This document shows positions 54,452-63,424 of a stretch of 64,000 nucleotides of DNA, piece by piece (the stretch's first letter is position 1; each line of letters starts with the position of its first letter). A program made the translations under genes and the position numbers. The DNA comes from Pseudomonas sp. Q11 (GTDB lineage: Bacteria; Pseudomonadota; Gammaproteobacteria; Pseudomonadales; Pseudomonadaceae), in contig NZ_JAKNQY010000022.1 of assembly GCF_024494355.1 (NCBI RefSeq), positions 1 to 64,000 of the forward strand, written 5' to 3'. The notes beneath the pieces were generated by a model. It saw only the letters and a program-made list of their open reading frames with translations. It was not told the DNA's origin and searched no databases.

Positions 54452-56953
54452 ATGACCCGCTCCCCGTTCCGCCGTCTTGTGTTTGGCACCCTGCGCCGAC
54501 TGTTGTACCTCTGGGTTCGCTCCGAGACGATCAACCAATCGTCCTTCACCCTCAACCTCGACCGCAGTCGTCCGGTGTTCTACGTCCTGCAAGACCCTTC
54601 GCTCACCGACCTGGCGGTGCTCGACACCGAGTGCACCAAGGCCGGCCTGCCCCGCCCGGTACTGCCGGTGTCCGTGGGCAACCTGTTGGAACCGGCGGCG
54701 TTTTTCTACCTGACCCCAGCGCCGGACTGGCTCGGCCGACAGGACAAACGTGGCGCGCCGCCGCCCCTGACGCGGCTGGTCAATGCCCTGACCCACAACG
54801 CCGCCGAAGACGCCCAGATCATCCCGGTCAGCGTGTTCTGGGGGCAGTCGCCCGACAGCGAATCCAGCCCGTGGAAGCTGTTGTTCGCCGACAGCTGGGC
54901 CGTCACTGGCCGCCTGCGCCGCTTGCTGAGCATCATGATCCTGGGGCGAAAGACCCGCGTGCAGTTTTCCGCGCCGATCCATCTGCGCGAACTGATCGAG
55001 CACGACAAGGGCCACGAACGCACCGTGCGCATGGCCCAGCGGATCCTGCGGGTACATTTCCGCAATTTGAAAGCGGCGGTCATTGGCCCCGATATTTCCC
55101 ACCGACGCAATCTGGTCAAAGGCCTGCTGAACCAGCCACTGGTCAAGCAGGCGATTGCCGACGAGGCCGAACGGGAAAAAATCGCCCCGGAAAAAGCCAA
55201 GGCCCAGGCACTGCGCTACGGCAATGAAATCGCCTCGGACTACACCTACACCGCGATCCGCTTCCTGGAAGTGGTGCTGAGCTGGTTCTGGAACAAGATC
55301 TACGACGGCATCAAGGTCAACCACATCGAAGGCGTGCAGAAAGTCGCCCAGGGCCACGAAGTCATCTACGTGCCGTGCCACCGCAGCCATATCGACTACC
55401 TGCTGCTGTCGTACCTGCTGTTTCGCAACGGCCTGACCCCTCCGCACATCGCCGCCGGCATCAACCTCAACATGCCGGTGATCGGCGGGCTGTTGCGCCG
55501 TGGCGGGGCGTTTTTCATGCGCCGCACCTTCAAGGGCAACCCGCTCTACACCGCGGTGTTCAACGAATACCTGCACACGCTGTTCACCAAAGGCTTCCCG
55601 GTGGAGTATTTCGTCGAGGGCGGTCGCTCGCGCACCGGGCGCATGCTGCAACCCAAGACCGGCATGCTCGCCATCACCTTGCGCAGCTTCCTGCGCTCAT
55701 CGCGCATGCCTATCGTGTTCGTGCCGGTCTACATCGGCTATGAGCGTGTCCTGGAAGGCCGCACCTACCTGGGTGAACTGCGGGGGGCGAGCAAGAAGAA
55801 AGAATCGATCTTCGACATTTTCAAGGTCATCGGCGCCCTCAAGCAACGCTTCGGCCAGGTGGCGGTGAACTTCGGCGAGCCGATCAAACTGGCGGAGTTT
55901 CTCGACGGCGAACAGCCGGGCTGGCGCCAACAGGAGCTGGGCCCGCAATTCAAACCGGCCTGGCTCAACGCAACCACCCATCGCCTCGGAGAGCGGGTGG
56001 CCCGGCACCTGAACGAAGCCGCGGCCATCAACCCGGTCAACCTGGTCGCCCTGGCGCTGCTGTCCACCAGCCGTCTGGCCCTCGACGACCGTGCCATGGC
56101 CCGGGTGCTGGACCTGTACCTGGCGCTGCTGCGCAAGGTACCGTACTCGCCCCACACGACGTTGCCCGAGGGCGATGGTCGAGCGCTGATCGAGCACGTC
56201 AAAGGCATGGAGCTGCTGTCGGAACAGAGCGATGCCCTGGGCAAAATTCTGTATCTGGACGAGCAGAATGCGGTGCTGATGACCTACTACCGCAACAACG
56301 TGCTGCATATCTTCGCCCTGCCGGCGTTGTTGGCGAGCTTTTTCCAGAGCACTTCGCGGATGAGCCGCGAACAGATCCTGCGCTACACCCGTGCCTTGTA
56401 CCCCTACCTGCAATCGGAGCTGTTCATTCGCTGGTCACTGGAAGAACTGGACGCCGTGGTCGACCAATGGCTCGAAGCGTTCGTCGAACAGGGGCTGCTG
56501 CGTTTCGAAAAAGACCTGTACCTGCGTCCGGCGCCGAGTTCGCGGCATTTCGTGCTGCTGACCCTGTTGTCCAAAAGCATCGCGCAGACCCTGCAGCGCT
56601 TCTACATGACCGTCTCCCTGCTGCTCAACAGCGGCCAGAACAGCATCAGCGCCGAAGAACTGGAAGACCTCTGCACGGTCATGGCCCAGCGCCTGTCGAT
56701 CCTGCATGGCCTGAACGCACCGGAATTCTTCGACAAAAGCCTGTTCCGGCATTTCATCCAGACAATGCTGGACCTGGACGTGCTGCGCCGAGACGAAGCA
56801 GGCAAGCTAAGCTATCACGAGCTGCTGGGTGAACTGGCCGAAGGTGCGGCCAAGCGGGTCCTGCCGGCGGAGATCCGTTTGTCGATCCGTCAGGTGGCGT
56901 TGCATCGCAGTGAAGATGCGGCAGATCAGGTCACCCCGGTGGCTGCGGACTGA
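54452..56953 (+). CDS. plsB: Glycerol-3-phosphate 1-O-acyltransferase PlsB
   Basis: PlsB acylates glycerol-3-phosphate, the first step of phospholipid synthesis, at the inner membrane. The 833-residue protein has the acyltransferase motifs CHRSHIDYLL (near 308-317), GAFFMRRTF, YFVEGGRSRTGR and VPVYIGYE. The length is usual for the family. The ATG at 54452 agrees with its family start. Confidence 0.96.
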   Translation: MTRSPFRRLVFGTLRRLLYLWVRSETINQSSFTLNLDRSRPVFYVLQDPSLTDLAVLDTECTKAGLPRPVLPVSVGNLLEPAAFFYLTPAPDWLGRQDKRGAPPPLTRLVNALTHNAAEDAQIIPVSVFWGQSPDSESSPWKLLFADSWAVTGRLRRLLSIMILGRKTRVQFSAPIHLRELIEHDKGHERTVRMAQRILRVHFRNLKAAVIGPDISHRRNLVKGLLNQPLVKQAIADEAEREKIAPEKAKAQALRYGNEIASDYTYTAIRFLEVVLSWFWNKIYDGIKVNHIEGVQKVAQGHEVIYVPCHRSHIDYLLLSYLLFRNGLTPPHIAAGINLNMPVIGGLLRRGGAFFMRRTFKGNPLYTAVFNEYLHTLFTKGFPVEYFVEGGRSRTGRMLQPKTGMLAITLRSFLRSSRMPIVFVPVYIGYERVLEGRTYLGELRGASKKKESIFDIFKVIGALKQRFGQVAVNFGEPIKLAEFLDGEQPGWRQQELGPQFKPAWLNATTHRLGERVARHLNEAAAINPVNLVALALLSTSRLALDDRAMARVLDLYLALLRKVPYSPHTTLPEGDGRALIEHVKGMELLSEQSDALGKILYLDEQNAVLMTYYRNNVLHIFALPALLASFFQSTSRMSREQILRYTRALYPYLQSELFIRWSLEELDAVVDQWLEAFVEQGLLRFEKDLYLRPAPSSRHFVLLTLLSKSIAQTLQRFYMTVSLLLNSGQNSISAEELEDLCTVMAQRLSILHGLNAPEFFDKSLFRHFIQTMLDLDVLRRDEAGKLSYHELLGELAEGAAKRVLPAEIRLSIRQVALHRSEDAADQVTPVAAD

Positions 56954-57004
56954 CTCCCACAGGCGCCAGGTTCTCTCTGGCGCCCCCAATATGGAAATCC
57001 CCCA

Positions 57005-57403
57005 ATGAAAAAGCTTCTTCTCGTAGCCGTTGCCACGTTACTCAGCGCCTGCTCCAGCGCACCGCTGGCGAGCAAAAACAGCCTCGACGGCGAAGTGTTC
57101 TACCTGCAGCGCATCGCCCTGCCACCCACCGCTGTCTTAAGCGTGAGCCTGCAGGACGTTTCCCTGGCCGACGCCCCCGCAGTGGTGCTCGATGAACAGA
57201 GCGGCCCGGTAAAGGGTCAGGTCCCGCTGCCCTTTCACCTCAGCTATGATCCGGCACAGGTCAAGCCCGGCCATCGCTATGCCGTGAGCGCGCGCATTGA
57301 AGCGGACGGCCAGTTGATGTTCATCACCACCGAACAACACACCGTGCAGCTTGATGGCAAAGATCCCCAGCCGTTGAAGATCCGCGTCAACGCCGCACGC
57401 TGA
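57005..57403 (+). CDS. YbaY-like lipoprotein
   Basis: A 132-residue lipoprotein with the lipobox LLSAC (Cys16). The mature part resembles YbaY (type III secretion-pilotin-like): LDGEVFYLQRIALPPTAVLSVSLQDVSLADAP and PLPFHLSYDPAQVKPGHRYAVSARIE. The role is unknown; probably outer membrane facing the periplasm. It lies 52 bases after plsB. Confidence 0.85.
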   Translation: MKKLLLVAVATLLSACSSAPLASKNSLDGEVFYLQRIALPPTAVLSVSLQDVSLADAPAVVLDEQSGPVKGQVPLPFHLSYDPAQVKPGHRYAVSARIEADGQLMFITTEQHTVQLDGKDPQPLKIRVNAAR

Positions 57404-57436
57404 TTTCTCTTTCAAATTTTCTTCAAGGAAGCTGCC

Positions 57437-58126
57437 ATGCTCCGCTCTACGCTCCGTTTCACCAGCCTGTGTGCCGGCCTGTTGTTCTGCGCCAACACCA
57501 TGGCCCTGTCCCTGGCCGACCTCTCGCAGAAGGATGCCACCGGCGGCCTCAAGGACGCACTGACCCAAGGCGCCCAAGTAGCGGTCAAGCAACTGGGCAC
57601 TCCTGGGGGCTTCAGCAACAACCCGGACGTGAAGATCGAACTGCCGGGCAAGCTCGGTAAAGTCGCCAGCAAGATGAAAGCCTTTGGCATGGGGGACCAG
57701 GTCGAACAACTGGAAACCAGCATGAACCAGGCCGCTGAAGCCGCTGTGGTCCAGGCTCAGCCGATCCTGGTCAATGCCGTGAAGAACATGAGCGTGAGCG
57801 ATGCCAAGGGTATCTTGAGCGGCGGCAACGATTCCGCCACGCAGTACCTGAACAAGAGCAGCCGCGAGCAGATTCGCGCCAAGTTCCTGCCCATCGTCAA
57901 ACAAGCCACCGACAAGGTCGGCCTGGCGCAGAAATACAACACGTTCGCAGGCCAGGCGGCGACCTTCGGGGTGCTGGACGCGAAAAGCGCCAACATCGAA
58001 AACTACGTGACCGAACAGGCACTGGACGGCTTGTTCGAGATGATCGGCAAGCAGGAAGCCACTATCCGCCAGAACCCTGCGGCGGCGGCGAGCAGTTTGG
58101 CGAAGAAGGTGTTTGGTACGCTCTGA
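57437..58126 (+). CDS. DUF4197 domain protein, exported
   Basis: A 229-residue protein with a signal peptide ending near Ala23 (NTMA-LSL). The repeated helices with GGLKDALTQGAQVAVKQLG and SVSDAKGILSGGNDSATQYLN are the DUF4197 pattern as I remember it. Probably periplasmic. Function unknown. It follows the YbaY-like gene after 34 bases and may share its transcript. Confidence 0.85.
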   Translation: MLRSTLRFTSLCAGLLFCANTMALSLADLSQKDATGGLKDALTQGAQVAVKQLGTPGGFSNNPDVKIELPGKLGKVASKMKAFGMGDQVEQLETSMNQAAEAAVVQAQPILVNAVKNMSVSDAKGILSGGNDSATQYLNKSSREQIRAKFLPIVKQATDKVGLAQKYNTFAGQAATFGVLDAKSANIENYVTEQALDGLFEMIGKQEATIRQNPAAAASSLAKKVFGTL

Positions 58127-58144
58127 GATTCAGCGCAAAAACAC

Positions 58145-58234
58145 TGTGGGAGCGAGCCTGCTCGCGATAGCGGTATCAGCCATAACATCTGTGTTGACTG
58201 ATATTCCGCCATCGCGAGCAGGCTCGCTCCCACA
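58145..58234. repeat. REP pair (REPIN), GCGAGC type
   Basis: tgtgggagcgagcctgctcgcgatagcgg and ccgccatcgcgagcaggctcgctcccaca are inverted copies, 32 bases apart, between convergent genes. Confidence 0.9.
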
Positions 58235-58262
58235 TTCGATCTTCAGTGCTATCAGGATCGTG

Positions 58263-61200
58263 TCAGGTCTTCTTGACCCTGAACCACGCCGCATACAACG
58301 CCGGCAAAAACAACAGCGTCAACGCCGTCGCCACGATCAGCCCGCCCATGATCGCCACCGCCATCGGGCCAAAGAACAGGCTGCGTGACAGCGGGATCAT
58401 CGCCAGTACCGCCGCCAGCGCGGTGAGCACAATCGGGCGGAACCGTCGCACAGTCGCTTCGATGATCGCCTGCCAAGGGGCGAGCCCACTCTTGATGTCC
58501 TGTTCGATCTGGTCCACCAGGATCACCGAGTTGCGCATGATCATCCCCGACAAGGCGATGGTGCCCAGCATGGCGACAAAACCGAACGGCTGACGGAACA
58601 CCAGCAGGAACAGCGTGACGCCGATCAGTCCCAGAGGCGCGGTGAGAAACACCATGGCCGTGCGGGAGAAACTGCGCAGTTGCAGCATCAACAACGTCAA
58701 CACCACCACGATGAACAGCGGCACGCCGGCATTCACCGATTGCTGGCCTCGGGCCGCGTCCTCTACCGTGCCGCCCACTTCCAGCAGATAACCGTCCGGC
58801 AGCTCGGCGCGAATCGGGTCCAGAGTCGGAAATATCTGCTGCACCAGGGTCGCCGGTTGTTCCTTGCCGTAGATATCGGCCCGCACGGTCACACTTGGCA
58901 GTCGATTGCGGTGCCAGATCACGCCTTCTTCGAAGCCGTACTCCAGCGTCGCGATCTGCGACAGCGCAACGCTTGTGCCATTGTCGGTCGGCACCGCCAG
59001 GCTCGGCAGCAGCGACAATTCGGTGCGCTCATGCACCGTACCGCGCAGCAGAATCTCGATCAGTTCGTTGTCTTCCCGGTATTGGCTGACGCTGGAGCCG
59101 GTGAGGGAGCTGCGCAAAAAGCTCGACAGGTTAGCCGTACTCACACCCAACGCTCGGGCGCGGTCCTGATCGACGTTCAGGTACACCACCTTGCTAGGCT
59201 CTTCCCAATCCAGATGCACGTTGGCCACGTACGGATTTTCACGGACCTTGGTCGCCACTTTCCGCGCCAGGGCCCGGACTTGTTCGATGTGCTCACCGGT
59301 CACGCGAAACTGCACCGGATAACCAACCGGCGGGCCGTTTTCCAGGCGTGTGACCCGCGAGCGCAGGGCCGGGAATTGCTCGTTCAACGTGGTGATCAAC
59401 CAGCTGCGCAGGGGCTCGCGGTCTTCGATGGTCTTGGCCAGCACCACGAACTGGGCGAAGCTGGGTGCCGGCAGTTGTTGATCCAGCGGCAGGTAGAAGC
59501 GCGGTGAACCGGTGCCGACATAAGCCACGTAGTTATCGATGCCCGCGTGGTCTTTGAGCAGCGCTTCAAGGCGCTCGACCTGCTCGGCGGTGTTACTCAG
59601 GGAGGCGCCTTCGGCCAGCTTCAGATCGACCATCAGCTCCAGCCGCCCCGAGGCCGGGAAGAACTGCTGAGGCACGAAACGGAACAGCGCCACCGAGCCC
59701 AAAAATAGCAGCACGGTCAACACGATGACGGTTTTGCGCCGCCGCACGCACCACTCCACCAAGCGCCGGACACGCTGGTAGAACGGCGTGCCGTAGGGGT
59801 CGAACTGGCCATCAGCGGTGCCGTGTTTGGCGGCATGAATTTTCGCCAGGTCCGGCAGCAGCTTTTCCCCCAGGTACGGCACGAACACCACTGCGGCCAC
59901 CCAGGAGGCCAGCAGCGCCAGGGTGACGACCTGGAAAATCGAACGGGTGTACTCGCCGGTGCCCGATTGCGCCGTGGCGATCGGCAAGAAACCCGCAGCG
60001 GTGATCAGCGTCCCGGTGAGCATCGGGAATGCCGTGCTGGTCCAGGCATAGCTGGCGGCCTTGATCCGGTCGAAGCCCTGCTCCATTTTGATCGCCATCA
60101 TCTCGACCGCGATGATCGCGTCATCCACCAGCAGGCCCAGCGCCAACACCAGCGCACCAAGGGAAATCTTGTGCAGACCGATGCCCAGGTAATACATCGC
60201 GGCGAAGGTCATCGCCAGCACCAGCGGAATGGCCAGGGCGACCACCATCCCGGTGCGCAGCCCGAGGGAGAAGAAGCTCACCAGCAACACGATCGTCAGC
60301 GCTTCCACCAGCACCTGAACAAACTCGCCGACGCCGGTTTTCACCGCCGCCGGCTGGTCCGAAACCTTGCGCAATTGCATGCCGGCCGGCAGGTTGTTCT
60401 GGATACGAGCAAACTCCGCCTCCAGGGCCTTGCCCAGGATCAGGATGTCGCCGCCGTCCTTCATCGCCACGGCCAGACCAATGGCATCTTCGGCCATGAA
60501 GCGCATGCGCGGGGCCGGCGGATCGTTGAAACCGCGATGCACATCCGCGACATCGCCGATACGGAACGTACGATCAGCGATGCGAATGGGAAAGTCGCGG
60601 ATCTCTTCTACTGTCTGAAAATTTCCCGATACCCGTAATTGGATTCGCTCGCTGCCGGTTTCGAAAAAGCCCGCGGTCGATATTGCGTTCTGCTCTTCCA
60701 ACGCCTGCTGGACTGCCGCCAGCGGCACGCCGAGGGTCGCCAGCTTCACGTTCGACAGTTCGATCCAGATTTTCTCGTCCTGCAAACCCAGCAGTTCGAC
60801 CTTGCCCACATCCTTGACCCGTTGCAGCTGGATCTGGATGCGATCGGCGTAATCCTTGAGCACGCCGTAGTCAAAACCATCGCCAGTCAGCGCATAGATA
60901 TTGCCGAAGGTGGTGCCGAACTCATCGTTGAAAAACGGCCCCTGGATGCCCGGCGGCAAGGTGTGACGGATGTCGCTGACCTTCTTGCGGATCTGGTACC
61001 ACAACTCGGGAATCTGCGCCGAATGCAGGGAATCGCGGGCCATGAAGGTCACCTGGGATTCGCCCGGACGGGAGAACGAGACGATTCTTTCGTAATCGCC
61101 GGTTTCCATCAGTTTCTTTTCGATGCGTTCGGTGACCTGGCGAGAAACCTCCTCGGCCGTGGCCCCCGGCCAGTTGGTGCGAATGACCATGGCCTTGAAG

Positions 61201-61328
61201 GTAAACGGCGGGTCTTCGCTCTGGCCGAGCTTGGTGTAGGAAAGCGCGCCGACGATTGCCAGCAGCAACATCAGGAACAGTACGATCTGGCGGTTACGCA
61301 GCGCCCATTCGGAAAGATTGAAGCCCAT
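58263..61328 (-). CDS. mexK: RND efflux pump inner membrane transporter (MexK-like)
   Basis: A 1021-residue proton-driven trimeric pump of the AcrB superfamily: 12 membrane helices and two large periplasmic loops. The proton relay Asp-Asp lies in LALGLLVDDAIIAVE. It follows its membrane fusion partner after 6 bases. Position next to rsmJ and a divergent TetR gene matches MexJK of P. aeruginosa, which exports triclosan and, with OprM, other drugs. The name is inferred from this. No outer membrane gene is present, as with mexJK. Substrates here are unknown. Confidence 0.85.
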   Translation of the reverse strand: MGFNLSEWALRNRQIVLFLMLLLAIVGALSYTKLGQSEDPPFTFKAMVIRTNWPGATAEEVSRQVTERIEKKLMETGDYERIVSFSRPGESQVTFMARDSLHSAQIPELWYQIRKKVSDIRHTLPPGIQGPFFNDEFGTTFGNIYALTGDGFDYGVLKDYADRIQIQLQRVKDVGKVELLGLQDEKIWIELSNVKLATLGVPLAAVQQALEEQNAISTAGFFETGSERIQLRVSGNFQTVEEIRDFPIRIADRTFRIGDVADVHRGFNDPPAPRMRFMAEDAIGLAVAMKDGGDILILGKALEAEFARIQNNLPAGMQLRKVSDQPAAVKTGVGEFVQVLVEALTIVLLVSFFSLGLRTGMVVALAIPLVLAMTFAAMYYLGIGLHKISLGALVLALGLLVDDAIIAVEMMAIKMEQGFDRIKAASYAWTSTAFPMLTGTLITAAGFLPIATAQSGTGEYTRSIFQVVTLALLASWVAAVVFVPYLGEKLLPDLAKIHAAKHGTADGQFDPYGTPFYQRVRRLVEWCVRRRKTVIVLTVLLFLGSVALFRFVPQQFFPASGRLELMVDLKLAEGASLSNTAEQVERLEALLKDHAGIDNYVAYVGTGSPRFYLPLDQQLPAPSFAQFVVLAKTIEDREPLRSWLITTLNEQFPALRSRVTRLENGPPVGYPVQFRVTGEHIEQVRALARKVATKVRENPYVANVHLDWEEPSKVVYLNVDQDRARALGVSTANLSSFLRSSLTGSSVSQYREDNELIEILLRGTVHERTELSLLPSLAVPTDNGTSVALSQIATLEYGFEEGVIWHRNRLPSVTVRADIYGKEQPATLVQQIFPTLDPIRAELPDGYLLEVGGTVEDAARGQQSVNAGVPLFIVVVLTLLMLQLRSFSRTAMVFLTAPLGLIGVTLFLLVFRQPFGFVAMLGTIALSGMIMRNSVILVDQIEQDIKSGLAPWQAIIEATVRRFRPIVLTALAAVLAMIPLSRSLFFGPMAVAIMGGLIVATALTLLFLPALYAAWFRVKKT

Positions 61329-61334
61329 CGGGGA

Positions 61335-62435
61335 TTACTCCTTGGCCGCCAGATTGACCACGCGGTTGGAGCGATCCACCGGCCGCACCTGCTGACCGTC
61401 GAGGAGTACATGCACACCGGCTGCGACAACCCAGTCATTGGGGCTCAGCCCTTCAAGTACCGGAACGGTTTTTTCGCCAAAAGAGCCGACGCGCACGGGA
61501 GCTTTTTTCAGGGTGTTATTACCGTTGACGACCCACACGTAAGTGGCGCCGTTCTCGGCGGTGAGTGCAGACAGCGGCACCGACAGCGACACCTGGTCGC
61601 CGGTCTGGATAAACACTCGGGCACTCTGGCCCAGCTCAGCGGGAACACTGCCAGCGGTGAAGGCAACGCGAGCGGCGAAGGTACGGGATCTGGGATCGGC
61701 GGCTGGCGAAAGTTCGCGAATGCGTCCGCTGAAACGCTGATCAGGCTGGCTCCATAGCTCGACCGAGACCGGCTGGCCAATCTTGAACCGGCCAAAGCCC
61801 TGCTCCGGCAAGCTGATCAGCACTTCACGCTCACCGTCGGTGGCGAGGGTGAATACGGTTTGACCGGCCGACACCACCTGCCCAACCTCCACGGAACGCC
61901 GAGCCACCACGCCATCCTGGGGCGCACGCAACACCGAGTAACTGGCCTGGTTGCTGGCGACATCGAACTCAGCCTTGATCTGCTTGAGCCGCGCGGCGCC
62001 AGAGCGGTAGAGGTTTTCCGCGTTGTCGTACTGGGAGCGGCTGACCATCTGCCGTTCCATCAAGGTTTTGTAGCGATCACGTTCAGCGCGCACCAGGTTG
62101 AGGTTGGCTTCGGCGGCAGCGACCTGGGCGCGGGTCGCTTCCAGTTGCAGGCGCACATCCTGGGGGTCGAGCTCGGCCAGGGGCTGGTTGGCCTTGACCC
62201 GCTGGCCCTCTTCGACCAGCCGTCGGCTCACTTTGCCGCCAATGCGAAAGGCCAGGTCTGGCTCGAATCGCGCCCTGACTTCACCCGGATAACTGTCTGT
62301 CGCCTGGCCCGAAGGCTCTGGCTGCACCACCATGGCGGGGCGCACGGCAAGGGGCACCGGTTCGTCCTGACCACACGCAGACAATAAAAAAACCAGGCTC
62401 ACTGGCAGGGCGAGGGGCAAGGCATAGCGGAACAT
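61335..62435 (-). CDS. mexJ: RND efflux membrane fusion lipoprotein (MexJ-like)
   Basis: The 366-residue periplasmic adaptor has the lipobox LLSAC (Cys21), a barrel-sandwich (lipoyl-like) domain, an alpha-hairpin (about 95-150) and a beta-barrel domain. PDLAFRIGGKVSRRLVEEGQRVKANQPLAELD is the usual biotinyl-lipoyl segment. First gene of a two-gene operon with mexK, under the divergent TetR gene. Confidence 0.85.
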   Translation of the reverse strand: MFRYALPLALPVSLVFLLSACGQDEPVPLAVRPAMVVQPEPSGQATDSYPGEVRARFEPDLAFRIGGKVSRRLVEEGQRVKANQPLAELDPQDVRLQLEATRAQVAAAEANLNLVRAERDRYKTLMERQMVSRSQYDNAENLYRSGAARLKQIKAEFDVASNQASYSVLRAPQDGVVARRSVEVGQVVSAGQTVFTLATDGEREVLISLPEQGFGRFKIGQPVSVELWSQPDQRFSGRIRELSPAADPRSRTFAARVAFTAGSVPAELGQSARVFIQTGDQVSLSVPLSALTAENGATYVWVVNGNNTLKKAPVRVGSFGEKTVPVLEGLSPNDWVVAAGVHVLLDGQQVRPVDRSNRVVNLAAKE

Positions 62436-62469
62436 GGCGAGTGACCTTTCGCTAATGGTGCTTGGAATA

Positions 62470-62500
62470 ATTATACTGACGAGTATGTTATTAATAGCAA
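62470..62500. promoter_or_regulatory. mexJ promoter and tandem TetR-type operators
   Basis: The -10 tataat of mexJ (minus strand, 62470-62475) adjoins actgacgagt (62475-62484), and actcaccagt follows at 62491-62500. Both have the form ACT-N4-AGT with centres 16 bp apart. The first is the core of the wider palindrome atact-gacg-agtat. They lie in the 94-base gap between divergent genes. Confidence 0.65.
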
Positions 62501-62529
62501 ACTCACCAGTCCAGTATTAAAAGCGAATA

Positions 62530-63174
62530 ATGTCGAACAATCTTTCACCTCCTAACGGCCCAGGCCGTCCGAAGGATCTGGCCAAGCGCCAGGCCATCCT
62601 CGACGCGGCAAAAAAACTCTTTGTGAGCCTGGGGTATGCCAACACCAGCATGGACGCGGTCGCCACCGAGGCAGGCGTGTCGAAGCTGACGGTCTACAGC
62701 CACTTCAACGACAAGGAAACACTGTTTTCCGCTGCCGTGGTGGCCAAGTGTGAAGAGCAAGTGCCGCCGCTTTTCTTCGAATGGCCAGACGGCGTGCCGA
62801 TCGAACATGTGCTGTTGAACATTGCCCGTGGTTTCCACCAACTGATCAACAGCGACGAATCGGTGAACCTGCATCGGTTGATCATGGCCTTGGGCAGCCA
62901 GGACCCGCAGCTGTCGACGATCTTCTTCGAAGCCGGGCCGCAACGGATGCTCTCAGGCATGGAAAGGCTGCTGACCAAGGTCAACCAGAGCGGCGCCCTG
63001 AGCATCGACAAACCGCGCAATGCGGCGGAACACTTCTTCTGCCTGATCAAGGGCGCGGCGAATTTCCGCTTGTTGTATGGCTGCGGCGCGCCGTTGGAAG
63101 CCGCAGCGGCCGAGGCTCATGTCGAGGAAGTGGTGGGGTTGTTCATACGGGCTTATCGGCCGCAGATCACCTGA
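62530..63174 (+). CDS. mexL: TetR-family repressor (MexL-like)
   Basis: A 214-residue TetR regulator: N-terminal helix-turn-helix (about 22-65, TSMDAVATEAGVSKLTVYSHFNDKETLF) and a C-terminal ligand domain. It is divergent from mexJK and should repress it via the two ACT-N4-AGT sites. The symbol rests on position next to mexJK. Confidence 0.8.
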   Translation: MSNNLSPPNGPGRPKDLAKRQAILDAAKKLFVSLGYANTSMDAVATEAGVSKLTVYSHFNDKETLFSAAVVAKCEEQVPPLFFEWPDGVPIEHVLLNIARGFHQLINSDESVNLHRLIMALGSQDPQLSTIFFEAGPQRMLSGMERLLTKVNQSGALSIDKPRNAAEHFFCLIKGAANFRLLYGCGAPLEAAAAEAHVEEVVGLFIRAYRPQIT

Positions 63175-63201
63175 TAGATTCTCGCCGACTGGGCGGGCCT
63201 C

Positions 63202-63412
63202 ATCGCGAGCAGGCTCGCTCCCACATTGGATCTGTGGTGCTCATCAAATCCTGTGAGAGCGGGCTTGCTCGCGAAGACGCCGGCACATTCAACACCTTCA
63301 CCGACTGACCCAACGCTTTCGCGAGCAAGCCCGCTCCCACAGTTTGATCGAGGTTGTTCACAGAATCTGCGCCCACCACCGCCCCTGTGGGAGCGAGCCT
63401 GCTCGCGATGCA
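63202..63412. repeat. REP cluster with one pair inside another
   Basis: Outer copies atcgcgagcaggctcgctcccaca (63202-63225) and tgtgggagcgagcctgctcgcgat (63386-63409) are inverted. They enclose an inner pair tgtgagagcgggcttgctcgcgaag (63252) and ctttcgcgagcaagcccgctcccacag (to 63342). It fills the gap between mexL and rsmJ. Confidence 0.9.
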
Positions 63413-63424
63413 GGCGACACGGTC

